This document shows positions 41,304 to 51,754 of a stretch of 64,000 nucleotides of DNA, piece after piece. The notes below the pieces were generated by a model. It was not told the DNA's origin, did not search any database, and saw only the letters and a program-made list of their open reading frames with translations. The first letter of the stretch is position 1, and each line of letters begins with the position of its first letter. The stretch comes from Micrasema longulum. Lineage: Eukaryota; Arthropoda; Insecta; Trichoptera; Brachycentridae. The translations under genes were made by a program, and so were the position numbers. The stretch lies in the NCBI GenBank assembly GCA_022494885.1, contig JAGVSM010001330.1, positions 89,924 through 153,923 on the forward strand. The letters run 5' to 3'.

Positions 41304-41364
41304 TGATATGATTTAGTTTATCGAGGACACACACGCGAACATTGCCTTTTATATATATAGAATT

Positions 41365-41840
41365 ATAAGACCTCCTTTATTTTTTATTTCCTGATAACGA
41401 GTCGGATATTTGGCGATCCAGATGACAGGAATTCGGATAAGCGGAGTTCTATTGTACCTATTATTACGGTAAATATAAATTTTGTTCCATAAAGGACGAT
41501 GCTGGATAAATGCATTTATTTGATTTGATATCAAAATGGCGGCAAAATCTGATAACACAAACCAGTTCATATATTATTGTTCGCTTACCTGTGTCGTGCT
41601 AGTAATAATTATATAGAGAAAGAAAATAAAATGAACGTAAACGCGTGCAACATTTATTGCACACGATAGTATAATAATATACATTATATCAAAAATACTC
41701 ATACAAAGCACGCATCAGAGCTTACAAATAGGTAATGGAATCTAATGACAAAAAGGACAGTTAACACGCAATGAAAATTTCAACGCTTTTCCAAATGCTA
41801 TTTTTCAGTTAAATAACTATTGACGATTGGTAAAAACTGG
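41365..41840. other. Unassigned DNA
   Basis: No supported feature. CAAAATGGCGGCAAAATCTG at 41532 is noted only. Confidence 0.4.
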
Positions 41841-42104
41841 GGGCGAATTTGCAGTGACCGACCGAAACAAGATTTTCAGCCGAAACCGAATTTCGGCTTC
41901 TGTTCTAGTTTCAGCAGAAATCAAAACCGAAACTTATTTAAATAAGTCACTTCAAAACACTCAATATTAGGCGTTTTTTATTGTTTTAACCTTACTAGTT
42001 TAATAAAATAAAAAGCGTAAATTTTATGGTTCGTTGTTGCGTTATACATACAACTTTTATGTGACAGTTCTTCAATGTACGCTGTACGAACTTTAACTTA
42101 TTAG

Positions 42105-42390
42105 CTATTAACATATTACAACAAAGATGAAGATCATTTAAGAAAATGGTAATATAGAAGTCTAGGCATCTACAGGGCTTGTAACCTGTCAATGGCTGGT
42201 TTAAGTGGCCACTTTACACACTGTGTAACATTCACCATTCTGCCCATTTTAGAACATCTATATTCCTTCAACTGTTGATGTTTGTGAAGTTAAACCGGCC
42301 GTTGACAGATCACAAGCCCTGTAGATGCCTAGACTTCTATATTACCTTCTCTTAAATGTTCTTCATCTCTGTTGTAATATGTTAATATAA
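42105..42390. repeat. Family U copies in inverted orientation, forming a large hairpin
   Basis: 42108-42208 (ATATTACAACAAAGATGAAG ... ATAGAAGTCTAGGCATCTAC ... TGTCAATGGCTGG) is the inverted counterpart of 42297-42388 (CCGGCCGTTGACAGATCACA ... GTAGATGCCTAGACTTCTAT ... TCTGTTGTAATATG). Arms of about 90 bp match closely with a loop of about 90 bp. Confidence 0.8.
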
Positions 42391-42392
42391 AC

Positions 42393-42850
42393 AGCTCCCC
42401 AGGGAGTTGAATCTAGTCCTTTTTTTTACAGGAATTTGGACAAACTCAAAATATTGTTGATAAATCTACCTGGTCCATGAAGAAGTATAGAAATTGAAAA
42501 AATAACATTTTCAGGCGTTGCCTAGTACGTAGGTGAAATAATTTAATTAGATGAATCTCACCCGCATAAATAAAGGTTTCAGCTCTTTAACTTCATAAAC
42601 ATCAACAGTTGAAGGAATATAGATGTTCTGAAATGGGCAGAATGGTGAATGTTACACAGTGTGTAAAGGGGCCACTTAAACCAGCATTGACAGGTCACAA
42701 AGCCCTGTAGATGCCTAGACTTCTATATTACCTTCTCTTAAATGTTCTTCATCTCTGTTGTAATATGTTAATATGAACAGCTCCCCAGGGAGTTGAATCC
42801 AGTCCTTGTCTACAGGAATTTGGACAAACTCAAAATATTGTTTTTTAACT
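42393..42850 (+). repeat. Family U direct duplication (period about 385 bp)
   Basis: CAGCTCCCCAGGGAGTTGAA, TC..AGTCCTT..ACAGGAATTTGGACAAACTC appears at 42392 and again at 42777, each time followed by AAAATATTGTT. A full family U unit (CTCTTTAACTTCATAAACAT ... TTCATCTCTGTTGTAATATG) lies in between. This indicates a local tandem duplication of the unit with its flank. Confidence 0.8.
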
Positions 42851-43360
42851 ATTGTTAACGAAAAGCGGACCGTGGCGAAAAAACGAATTTCAGTTAGTTT
42901 TAACGTTGGAAATATTTGAAGAAAGGAAAGGATCACGGAAATGGATCTACCTTTGATACGATAAGGATGTTCTTCAATTTTGGGCACTGGATGATGAAAT
43001 TCGCTATGAATTATGTAACGATTTATAATAACTTTTACAACGACGCGCGACGAATCTAAGAATTTTTATGAAATGTTTTTATATGTAATGTTGAAATGTT
43101 ATTTGTTTTGTTCTAAATCCAAATGCTCTATTTTTGTATTTCTTCTATCTTGATGTAAGGTAGGTACCATAAGGATGGGTCAAGGGAAGGATAGGAAAGA
43201 AATGAAATCGGCCAGAAATAATATCGATAAATGCTGTTTTATACTAAACATCTATAAAGGAAATACGAAAATATAAATGTGAAATATCTTAGAACTCACG
43301 AGAACTAAGAATCACGAGCCATAAGATGCATCCGAGTATGGCCGAATGTAATCCGACACA
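42851..43360. other. Unassigned DNA inside the CCGAAAC-ended composite
   Basis: The minus ORF of 90 codons over 42715-42987 spans a family U boundary and has no motif. Otherwise nothing is recognised. Confidence 0.35.
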
Positions 43361-43619
43361 TCCCGGCCGCAGGTTTTAGCCGAGCCTAAGTTTCGGCCAA
43401 AACTCGTTTTATCAACCAAAACTGGCCGAAACCGAAACTTCGGTCGATTACAACAAATTTTGTAACTACACTAGTGGTTACTTGATTTTAAGTTTAAAGA
43501 CGCCATCGTGTAAGCGCGTTTAGCAACTATCAATTATCTAGCAAGAGCTGGTTGATCTCTTTATAAACAATCTTTTGAGTATGCCAAAATGTTTGCAGAC
43601 ATGCTAGATTTCCTCCCTG

Positions 43620-43870
43620 GGGAGTTATTAAAATAGGTGAAATAATTCATACAGATGAATCTCACCCACAATAAAAGTATCAGCTTTTTACCTTCTTAAA
43701 AGTCAATGGATGGAAGAGGTAGTAAATGTGGGTGTTAAAATATAGGCAGAATGGTAAATGTTACACAGCGTGTAAAGTGATCACCTCAACCAGCTAATGA
43801 CAGGTCATGAGCCATGTAAATGCCAAGACTTCCATATTCTCTTTCCCTATCTGTTGCTACAAATTCAGAT
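43620..43870 (+). repeat. Family U copy
   Basis: GAATCTCACCCACAATAAAA, AGGCAGAATGGTAAATGTTA, CACAGCGTGTAAAGTGATCA, TGACAGGTCATGAGCCATGT, AAATGCCAAGACTTC: a diverged but collinear copy. Confidence 0.7.
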
Positions 43871-44214
43871 CTCCTTATATTTTAGTTGTTCACATCCAAA
43901 CTCCTCGACAATGGATTTCCAACAAAACCCAGAAATTACAAAAAAAGTCCTTTGCTTTAAAAAGTAAGAAAATCCTACGATTTTGCCAATTTAAAACGTC
44001 TTTTTTTCTAAAATCGCGCCAAGTAAATGAACATAAGATAAAAACAAATATTTTCCAAGGCATTACTTATAAAAAGAAACCATAAAAGTTTTATATGATA
44101 AAAAAATAATTAACTTTTAAACGGCAAATCACGAAGGTTCTAATGGTTTAAAGGCAATAGATCAAATAAAATAAAAAGTGACGCAAGCAAAACCCGGATA
44201 TGAATCATACCCAT

Positions 44215-44402
44215 ACGATAAAGGTTTCAGCTTCACAAAGGTCAATAGATGGAAGAGTTGATGAAATGTGGATGTTTAAACAGGCTGAATGGTGAATGCT
44301 ACACAGTGTGTAAAGTTGTCACTTGAACCACCCGATGACAGAATCCATGCAAATGCCTAGAAATGTTTTCCCTCTGTTGCAATGAATTTAGATCTAAATA
44401 AA
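44215..44402 (+). repeat. Family U copy
   Basis: AAAGGTTTCAGCTTCACAAA, GGCTGAATGGTGAATGCTAC, ACAGTGTGTAAAGTTGTCAC, GATGACAGAATCCATGCAAA, TGCCTAGA: a diverged copy, truncated at the right. Confidence 0.65.
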
Positions 44403-44449
44403 AGCGTTTAAAGAAATACAAATTTTAGGGTATTTTTCTTATATTTTAG

Positions 44450-44580
44450 GGTTAACTGCGCCTCATATGTCGAGCTGAAGAGGGCTGCAGATAATAAAGA
44501 GCAGTGGAGGACGAGATGCGGGACTTTGCTGCAAACCGATCCCAAGAATTGAGACTGCGAAGAAGAAGGGTTAATTAGGC
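44450..44580 (+). mobile_element. RTE-like LINE 3' terminus, copy e
   Basis: SYVELKRAADNKEQWRTRCG, then a GAAGAAGAAGG tail, resembles the last codons of RTE-type ORF2 ('...LKRxAxDRxxWRxxV...') and their GAA-repeat tails. Only about 40 codons remain. The minus ORF at 44408-44728 is a shadow. Confidence 0.5.
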
Positions 44581-45175
44581 CTTCAATGATCGTTAATTTT
44601 TTCAATAAATGTTTTACTTCGAACCCGTTTTTGAGTTTTTTTTTTTTATTAAAGACTACTTTGGTTGTAAATATTTCATTCCTACAGTATGTTTTAAGCA
44701 AAATTTTAATGTTCATATCTGCCGTCAAATGGCTAATAATTTGCTATAATTTATAGTAGAGCTTGAAACAAATCATCGGGAAAAGTTTTAATATTTTTTC
44801 TCTGTAAAATTACATTTATTAGGTGTTACAAGTTACAAATCCATGTTGACGTCGAATTTGTAATTACTATAGAATTTTAAACCGTTTTGAAGCTTTCTAA
44901 TAACGAAAGTATTTTGGCATCGATTTTGTAATAACCAAGACATTACAAGTAGGGAATATTATTAGCCTCGAATATTCCTACCTGCATATTATAATAACAA
45001 AAGTAATAATTGAAAAGCGTGCCCATTGTTTAAATAATGCTAAATTAGCATGATACATTAATCCATTCCTATTGTGGATGTTATTACAGCCCCATTAGCA
45101 TTTCAGGGTCTAATTCAATGTCATTAATTCAACCATGCGGTAGTAAGTGATAACTGTTCTAAGTTTAATGAAAAT
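44581..45175. other. Unassigned AT-rich DNA
   Basis: No supported feature. Confidence 0.4.
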
Positions 45176-45179
45176 GTAG

Positions 45180-45316
45180 GGGTAGGGAACGAAAAACCGA
45201 AGCGACGTGAAACTTTTAAGAGAATATTCGGCGTCAGAAAAAAATTGATGAACAGGTTCAACATAGTTTTCTCTCTGATATTATGCGAAAAAGACAACTG
45301 CACGTCAGACTGATTA
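45180..45316 (-). mobile_element. Repeat family alpha, terminal fragment
   Basis: TTTTCTCTCTGATATTATGC, GAAAAAGACAACTGCACGTC, AGACTGATTA is the inverted 3' end of family alpha. The element is cut at the SNP-rich TTATTTATTTATTTTATT junction with the next segment. Confidence 0.55.
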
Positions 45317-45500
45317 TTTATTTATTTATTTTATTTTATTGACATAAACGGCCAATCTGCCTTTTACAAAAATTTATAATATTAACATATTTGGCTTAAT
45401 ATATATTTTTTTAAACATTAATATCCTTATACCCAAGATTTATAAAAAAAACCAAACCTAAAAATTATACTTAGTATTATATTAGTATGTCGCTCCCTTT
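45317..45500 (-). mobile_element. LINE 3' UTR-like fragment
   Basis: TTTATTTATTTATTTTATTT, TATTGACATAAACGGCCAAT: reversed A-rich tail and 3' UTR as in other LINE tails here. It is inserted into or against the family alpha end. No coding remnant. Confidence 0.4.
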
Positions 45501-45711
45501 CACATACGCGTCACCTTTGTTTGTCGTTTCGCTTTACGCCCGACTAACTGAGCAGGACAGAGACAGGAGATAACTCACGAATTGTAACATATTAATATAA
45601 CGTTTTTTCGACATTGAAATAGCTATTTTAAACAAGTATTGATTAAGATAAGAACATTACTTGCCGGTGAAAGGTTATACCATCGCTTTTCCATTTCGAT
45701 TTGTGCAGTAT

Positions 45712-45903
45712 CTTATTTTATTTATTTATTTATTATTTTTGCACCACAACAGGCCAGGAGGCCCAATTACAGCGGTGAATTACATCACATAACACCCAGG
45801 CTTGAGAAAAATCACATTTAATTTATGTGTTCTTACCGGGAATCGAACCCGGAACCTTCCGTCTGTGAGTCAAGCGTCTTGACCACTACACCGCGGAGGC
45901 CGC
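45712..45903 (-). mobile_element. tRNA-derived SINE family S, copy 2
   Basis: On the minus strand: GGCGGCCTCCGCGGTGTAGT, GGTCAAGACGCTTGACTCAC, GGTTCCGGGTTCGATTCCCG, body CAAGCCTGGGTG...GGGCCTCCTGGCCTGTTGTG, tail AAATAAATAAATAAAATAA. Complete copy. Confidence 0.9.
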
Positions 45904-46610
45904 CCAATGGGCGTACATATGGGCATTTTAGTCATTCTGAGGAGAAAAGTAGCCGGCGAACGCTCGCAACAGACTAAAGTCCGTTCCATCAAACATATGC
46001 CAATTGGCCGCAGGTTGAGGGAACGTATTTCGAACACTTATGTTTACTCTAATTGTATACCTCAATGTTGCGTACTGCTATGAGTTGTTTAGTTGTAAAT
46101 GTGATTAGCAACTGAATTCCACCATCTCTTTTCAATATCAAACAGTTGTTGGTGGATGAAAACTGCTTTCACGAGTTTCCCAATGAAATTATTGTACACT
46201 TATGAGGACAAAGAAAACGTGTTTCCAGCATACGTATCTCACAAGTCTAAAGAGCTTGAGAAATAATCTAACATAACGGTATGTTAATAAATGGGAATGT
46301 AAACACAATTGTTATAATATTGATTTATTTCAAAGAGTAAATATTATAGTTCACTGTATTGCAATGGATAATTTATATTTGATTATTATGATTCCAAGTT
46401 TTATTAATGCATTAGAAGATAAAAAAATAATCTCATATACTTGGAAAATTATTACACTAAACCTCTTATTATTTTTTTCGCCCGCATTGAAAAGTTTTGA
46501 ACTAAATTCTGTGCCTTAAAGGATAAACCACATAAGTCCACTTTTTATTGCTTTTGAGTTAAATATGCAGAAAATTTTACTATATTAACTTAAGTAAGTT
46601 AATGAAACTC
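45904..46610. other. Unassigned DNA
   Basis: No repeat or gene feature recognised. Confidence 0.45.
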
Positions 46611-46617
46611 AAGAGAG

Positions 46618-47100
46618 GGAGTAGAGGGTTCAGAAAAAAATTCTGAGGTATCTCTACATGAGGGAGTATGGTAGTTATCCGTGGCTCTATCGCACTGGGT
46701 TCCTCTTGGGTATGCTTGGGACCAATAGTTTACAACTTAGAAGGGATGACTGACCCATTTTTTCAGACTGTTAAGGGGCTTCATAGATAACTCGGCCATT
46801 TTAGAGAGTATCAATTAATATTTTCCTGATGGGTATCTCCGACAGCGTCAGCACAGACTGTTTTACCTCCCGGATTCCAGAACCAACCTGCCTCTGGTCA
46901 TGCCGATTGGAAGAACAATCAAGCAGCTGTACATTATCACTTTGGAGATCGACATCTTTCACATTAGTGAAACTATGTTTAAGAGGCAAATACTCTTGCT
47001 ATTAGAGAGTATTATACCTTAATAATGTCGAACCATTGCTCAAGGGTTCTTGGTTTGATATAAAGTTCCAATTTAACGTCTTAAATCCTTTGTTATTTGT
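46618..47100 (+). mobile_element. LINE ORF2 C-terminal fragment with 3' UTR
   Basis: VQKKILRYLYMREYGSYPWL, YRTGFLLGMLGTNSLQLRRD, then after frame changes PDGYLRQRQHRLFYLPDSRT, NLPLVMPIGRTIKQLY. This is the 'VQrkFLRYLYxRxYGxYPxLYPTxFLLGxLGxNSLExRR ... RRxxxLFxxPxxRTNxxxxSPxxR' tail of a Jockey/R1-type LINE. Stops and frameshifts are present. The 3' end (TGTTACTTTGTAAATAAATA) runs into the 49-bp array. Confidence 0.75.
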
Positions 47101-47387
47101 TATGTTACTTTGTAAATAAATAATTTGAATTGAATTGCAGTGCATTTGTTATGTTACTTTGTAAATAAATAATTTGAATTGAATTGCAGTGCATTTGTTA
47201 TGTTACTTTGTAAATAAATAATTTGAATTGAATTGCAGTGCATTTGTTATGTTACTTTGTAAATAAATAATTTGAATTGAATTGCAGTGCATTTGTTATG
47301 TTACTTTGTAAATAAATAATTTGAATTGAATTGCAGTGCATTTGTTATGTTACTTTGTAAATAAATAATTTGAATTGAATTGAATGC
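47091..47387. repeat. Tandem array of a LINE 3' end, 49-bp unit, six copies
   Basis: Unit GCAGTGCATTTGTTATGTTA, CTTTGTAAATAAATAATTTG, AATTGAATT. TATGTTACTTTG begins at 47101, 47150, 47199, 47248, 47297 and 47346, an exact 49-bp register. The copies are practically identical. The unit is the terminus of the LINE just upstream, including its AATAAA-like signal and (GAATT)n tail. Confidence 0.95.
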
Positions 47388-47888
47388 GTGACCTTCTTTG
47401 CAGTAGAGACTTTAATTTAGACCTCCGAATTCGCATTACTCGATGTTACGTCTTCTCGGTACTTTTTTACGGCGTCGAAACGTGGACACTCACCCAAAAC
47501 ACTTCAAAAAAGATCGAAGCCTTTGAAATGTGGTGCTACAGGAGGATATTAAAAATCTCCTGGGTGGATAGAGTCCAAAACCATGGTGTTCTCCGACGGA
47601 TGGAAAAAGATAAAGAGGGACTGAAGACTATAAAGAAAAGAAAACTTGAGTACTTTGGGCATGTGATGAGAGGCGAAAAATATAAAATTTTACAAGTCAT
47701 TCTACAGGGAAAGATTGAAGGGAGACGCAGTGCAGGTAGAAGGCGCATCTCTTGGCTTAAAAACTTGCGCGACTGGTTCCATTGCAGCACTCAGTCCTTG
47801 TTCAGAATAGCTGCCAATAAAATAAGAATCGCAATGATGATTTCCAACCTCCATCGGGGGGAGGAACCATAAGAAGAAGAAGAAGAAG
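47388..47888 (+). mobile_element. RTE-like LINE 3' fragment inserted in the array, copy f
   Basis: A 162-codon frame: FSVLFYGVETWTLTQNTSKK, IEAFEMWCYRRILKISWVDR, LEYFGHVMRGEKYKILQVIL, GKIEGRRSAGRRRISWLKNL. These are the standard RTE-clade blocks after the polymerase core, ending in a (AGA/GAA)n tail at 47873-47890. It is flanked by TTGAATTGAATTGAA on the left (end of the array) and the right (47890-47905), a target duplication of about 15 bp. The frame is intact but 5' truncated. Confidence 0.85.
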
Positions 47889-47905
47889 AATTGAATTGAA
47901 TTGAA

Positions 47906-48220
47906 ACATTGAAGTCGGTAAACATTTAACTAACTGATTTAACTAGTTAAAAAGCCACTGAAGTCTAACTCACTTTAATGCAAAATCCACTGACTATTAC
48001 GAGGTTTATGCTCTAAGAAAAATTCAAACTCAAATATCATTTTATTCCATAAACATGCAAGTCCAACATACGATGTATACGCATGAGCATAAGCTCTAAC
48101 AATTTTACGATTTATATTCACACAAGTATTGTCGGCTGACGTGTGACAAATGTTGAATAAATTGTTTCTTGACATCATTTTCTTAAAATATGAATCTTCG
48201 CCCCGTGAGCTAAGATATTA
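47906..48220. other. Unassigned DNA
   Basis: Short ORF 47975-48178 without motif. Nothing else seen. Confidence 0.4.
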
Positions 48221-48221
48221 T

Positions 48222-48425
48222 TGATTTATTATACAGCACGAGTGCCTTATACAGTATAAAATATAAAAATATAATGAGTTCAGTTATATAAAAATAAAAA
48301 TCAATTTTAAAACGTGGATATATATACATATAACAAGAAAAATATATGTATGTCAGAATACAAAATATATTTAAAAAGTCGATATGTAGATTATGTACAA
48401 AAAATAAGTTAACAGTAGTTTGTTA
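48222..48425 (-). mobile_element. LINE 3' UTR fragment (pair with 28465-28640)
   Basis: TTTATTATACAGCACGAGTG, CCTTATACAGTATAAAATAT matches 28470-28520 and continues through ATAATGAGTTCAGTTA and TTTTAAAACGTGG. Non-coding. Confidence 0.55.
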
Positions 48426-48432
48426 ACATAAG

Positions 48433-48824
48433 TGAGGGTACTACTTGCAAACCCGGCAAAATCCATCATTCTTTATTTTGAGAAAATCACAAAAAAACTG
48501 ATATAATACATAACTTCATATTTTTAAAAACTTTTTTATAAATTATAATCAGTTAATATTTTATACGTAAGCAGTGATGACATAAGCATGATTATGTCAA
48601 GAAACAGTAGTGAAATACTAAATTTAATTTTATACATTACCAACTTTGCAATACTCAAGTAGAGGTTGCCATGTTTGCAACAAAGCCGATAATTTACAAG
48701 TCAAGTCTTACAAATTAAGCCGGATTTTTAACTGACAATGTAAAAATTATTGTAAAAAATTGTATTCTGAATAAGTTTCAAATAATATCTCACTTTTTTT
48801 ATATTTTGGATTTTGCCCGGTTTG
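48433..48824. mobile_element. MITE family gamma, copy 2
   Basis: GAGGGTACTACTTGCAAACC, CGGCAAAATCCA and, at the right, GTTTGCAAATAGTACCCTC. The interior is collinear with 11795-12192 (GTAAGCAGTGATGACATAAG, CAATACTCAAGTAGAGGT, ACAAAGCCGATA, CAAGTCTTACAAATTAAGCC). Flanking AAGT on both sides. Confidence 0.88.
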
Positions 48825-48844
48825 CAAATAGTACCCTCAAGTGG

Positions 48845-48960
48845 CTTTTGCAAATTAATCGTTAGAATTTCTATTTATATATTTATTTATTTTAATCTGT
48901 AAATACAAAAATTGACAATATTTAAGTACATACTGTTTGTTTACCCAATAAAATTTTAAA
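48845..48960 (+). mobile_element. 3' end of a sister copy of the central LINE
   Basis: GACAATATTTAAGTACATAC, TGTTTGTTTACCCAATAAAA matches the last 55 bases of the LINE at 37290-37345. This shows that the family has several copies, most of them truncated. Confidence 0.65.
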
Positions 48961-49235
48961 AATATATATTTTATGTTCTCATCATAAAATATTTACACAG
49001 AGATGATTTGAATTCACAGAGACTCGGGTTTAAAATGTCGATATGAGAAGTACATTAATTTCCTAGTCTGTGTATACGCGCTATAGGTGAGTGACAGATA
49101 TGGTTGATTGTTGAAAAATACCAAATATTCCTTAGTCATTACAGGAATAATTAACAAGCCAGAATTATTAGACATGTAAATTCTAACCAGGACTCCGTTA
49201 AAATTATAAAATAGGATTTATATTTGACTCTCAAT
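48961..49235. other. Unassigned DNA
   Basis: No supported feature. Confidence 0.4.
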
Positions 49236-49239
49236 TGTA

Positions 49240-49290
49240 TATCGATAAAGGAGCACATGTTGCGCCGAAACCGGTCGGTAAATACCATAC
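49240..49290 (+). repeat. Single arm of the 1.2-kb TIR element family
   Basis: ATATCGATAAAGGAGCACAT, GTTGCGCCGAAACCGGTCGG, TAAATA matches the terminal arms at 58972 and 60158 (CGATAAAGGAGAACGTG ... GAAACCGATGGGCAATTA). Confidence 0.6.
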
Positions 49291-49299
49291 ATACCATAC

Positions 49300-49945
49300 C
49301 CAGTGCTGAGACTAGTTTACTTGGGGCTAGTTGACCCAATTATTCAATATGGATTAAGAATATGGGGACTAAGTTTTAAATCTTATACGGATAGTCTTGA
49401 ACTTACAGGTACAAATTTTAAAAATCATTGTACCTGTAAAAATAAAGAATGAGGCAAAAAACAACAAAAAAATATTATTTGATTTTGTTAACGTTTTGCC
49501 AATTAACAAACAGTACATTTCTTCGATTGCAATTTTAAATCCAAAATAAACCACCAGATCATGACCCGACAAGTATCGGCACAGCAGCTGATGGTACCAC
49601 GACAGAAAAACTACTATGGTGACAGAACAATGGGTAGTGTAGTACCAAAACTGTACAATTTAATACCAGCTAAAAATCGTAAAGAAAAAAACCTAATTTC
49701 ATTTAAAAAAATAGTCAAAAAATTATTAAACAGTAAGTGAAACTTAAGTGTATAAATATATTTTATTCTTTAATTATTATTAAACTATGTACTTACTTAT
49801 AAATTTAAAAAAAAAAAATGTAATGTAACCCGCAGACAAGCTTCGGCTTTGCGGAAACAAAAATACAAGTATGTATGTTACTTATTTGTTAAAATGAATA
49901 AAACTTTAAAAAAAAAAATAATAATAAATAAATAATTTTAAATAA
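49300..49945 (+). mobile_element. LINE ORF2 C-terminal fragment with 3' UTR
   Basis: Frame-shifted: LIQYGLRIWG-like block at about 49340-49370, then RQVSAQQLMVPRQKNYYGDR, TMGSVVPKLYNLIPAKNRKE, SFKKIVKKLLN. This is the 'TRxxxxxxxxxPxxxxxxGxRxxxxxxPxLYNxLP' C-terminal pattern. The 3' UTR ends in AATAATAATAAATAAATAA near 49940. Confidence 0.65.
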
Positions 49946-50158
49946 AGTGGTTAAAAAAGAAGTGCTTTTTAAATTATAATGAATAACCACAAAGCTAGTA
50001 ATTCAAATATAGATTTTATATAACTTCTTATTTAGCAGATGCATAATTTTTCAATGGAAAAACATAATATATGTTAAAAAATTAAAATAATAAAGCATTA
50101 ATGATAATCGACCTGTCCCGTTTGTGTATTTAACGCTCGATAGAATATACAATAATGT
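49946..50158. other. Unassigned AT-rich DNA
   Basis: Nothing recognised. Confidence 0.4.
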
Positions 50159-50159
50159 G

Positions 50160-50400
50160 AATTTGTGAAGTTAAAGAGCTGAAACCTTTATTTATGCGGG
50201 TTCACAAACATCAACAGATGAAAGAATTGAAGGAATATAGATGTTCAAATATAGGCAGAATGGTGAATGTTACACAGTGTGTAAAGTGGCTACTTAAACC
50301 AGCCATTGATAGGTCATAAGCCCTGTAGATGCCTAGACTTCTATATTGCCTTCTTCTCAATGTTCTTCATGTCTGTTGTAATATGTTATTACATACCTAT
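50160..50400 (+). repeat. Family U copy
   Basis: GTTAAAGAGCTGAAACCTTT (an inverted start), then AAACATCAACAGATGAAAGA, AGGCAGAATGGTGAATGTTA, CACAGTGTGTAAAGTGGCTA, AAGCCCTGTAGATGCCTAGA, TTCATGTCTGTTGTAATATG. One of the best-preserved copies. Confidence 0.8.
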
Positions 50401-50404
50401 GTTT

Positions 50405-50870
50405 TAGTGGCAATGTTCTCAATTATTCTAATTGGGATTAATTCAATTATTTTCAGTGACAATCTTCTTTTATAAATCAAACTGGCATTTATTCGATTTG
50501 ATGTTTTCAGTGATAATGTTTTAAATTCAAACTAAAATAGCATTATAATTTTCAGCAACAATGTCCTAAACTCAAACTGACATGTATTAGGTTTGCTGAT
50601 TTCAGTGACAATGTTCTTAATTCAAACTAGAATGAATTAAATCTTTTTTAGTGACAAAGATGTAAACTCAAACTGGCATTCATTACATTTGATATTTCAC
50701 TGTTTTCAATAAATTCAGATTATTTTTAAATCAATTATTTTCAGTGACAATGTCTTAAACTCAAACCGGCAGTTATTAGATTTAATGTTTTCAATTCAAA
50801 TTGGCATTTATTAAATTATTTTCAGTGACAACATTTTAAACTCAAACTAGCATTCATTATAGTCCTTAAA
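50405..50870. repeat. Degenerate minisatellite, unit about 60-65 bp
   Basis: The motif TTTTCAGTGACAATGTTTTA, AACTCAAACTGGCATTTATT, AGATTTGATG recurs seven or eight times with substitutions and partial units. It begins right after the family U copy. It is intronic if the host gene model holds. Confidence 0.75.
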
Positions 50871-50879
50871 ATGTAACAT

Positions 50880-51357
50880 GATTAGAATGACAGTTGTCAG
50901 AAAAAGTGACGACATAACTTTGTAGTAACGTCAAAGGAGTTATTTATATTGACACAAGAAAAATCATTTGTGTCTAGCGTGTTAATTTTTTTTTATTACA
51001 ATGCTTGAAACATAAATCAACATTTATTTATAGAATCAGCTTTAAAATTTAAAAAACTTAAATAAACCTAATTATTAACGACGTTCTTACAAGGTTACAT
51101 CATTTTGCTAAAACGTTAGAGATGAGACAAATTGATCAATGTAAATTGATCGAATAAAAAAATTATTTAAAAAATGTCTCATTTTTGGGTGAACAATTAT
51201 GCTAAACACATTATAATAGGCTTGTTTTTTCGTTTTTTATATCAATTTTCGGAAACAGAGTTTCATGATTGCATGAAATATCCGATAAAATCGATTTGAT
51301 CAGTGATCAGTAATTTCCATCACTAATGAAATTAGTTTGACAGCTGTCATTCTAATC
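50880..51357. mobile_element. TIR element, about 478 bp
   Basis: GATTAGAATGACAGTTGTCA at the left pairs with GATTAGAATGACAGCTGTCA (reverse complement) at the right. Short TIRs (about 22 bp), AT-rich interior, no ORF. Superfamily not assigned. Confidence 0.65.
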
Positions 51358-51754
51358 TAACTCCCTTACATTAAATACATTATAATACATGCTGTTTATT
51401 TTATTTTCTAACAAAGGAGCAGAAAGCAAAATATTGAAGGTTATCTTTTTTTAATTAACATTATTTATTTAAAAAACCTATTTATAAAGTAGTGTGATCA
51501 ATTTGGGTATTATTATTTATAAACTAAATAACTGCTTTTAACTTCACCGACCAGAATATATTATAAACAAAATGTTTTGTTTATTTTAAAGATTATATTC
51601 ATATAAATATACTTTGAAACATAAGCCGAGACTTAAAAATACGTAGATTGATAAAGTACTGAAGGAACATTTGATTACAGTTGTAAGTTAGAAATGAAGA
51701 CAGAGATAAGACAAGATCATAATCATATTATCAGATAGGAAATAGAATACTAAC

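Larger units (their letters stand above)
40141..41364 (-). mobile_element. Non-autonomous Helitron, copy 4, carrying two further nested elements
   Basis: On the minus strand the 5' end is TCTATATATATAAAAGGCAA, TGTTCGCGTGTGTGTCCTCG (41364 leftward). The body blocks GGACCGATTTCCGCGCGGTT, CTGGGCATTTTTGTAGGTG and AAGTTAAGAGCGTAAATG (40300-40404) follow. The 3' end GCAATGCTTTGCAA..., CAGATTCAGCTCGT is near 40141, with the same CAGCTCGT as copy 1 at 13830. The continuity of the body is broken by 40406-41303. Confidence 0.75.
41846..43455. mobile_element. Composite element with CCGAAAC-rich inverted ends
   Basis: Left end AGTGACCGACCGAAACAAGA, GCCGAAACCGAATTTCGGCT; right end GGCCGAAACCGAAACTTCGG, TCGATTACAACA. 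The ends are inverted, each built of repeated (G)CCGAAAC / GTTTCGG motifs. Copies of family U occupy much of the interior. The reading as a single element with nested repeats is an inference from the inverted ends. Confidence 0.5.

Noticed and set aside
45900..46610. Possible host exons around 46 kb
   Set aside because: No open frame bounded by acceptor and donor signals and no GC-rich coding segment was found.
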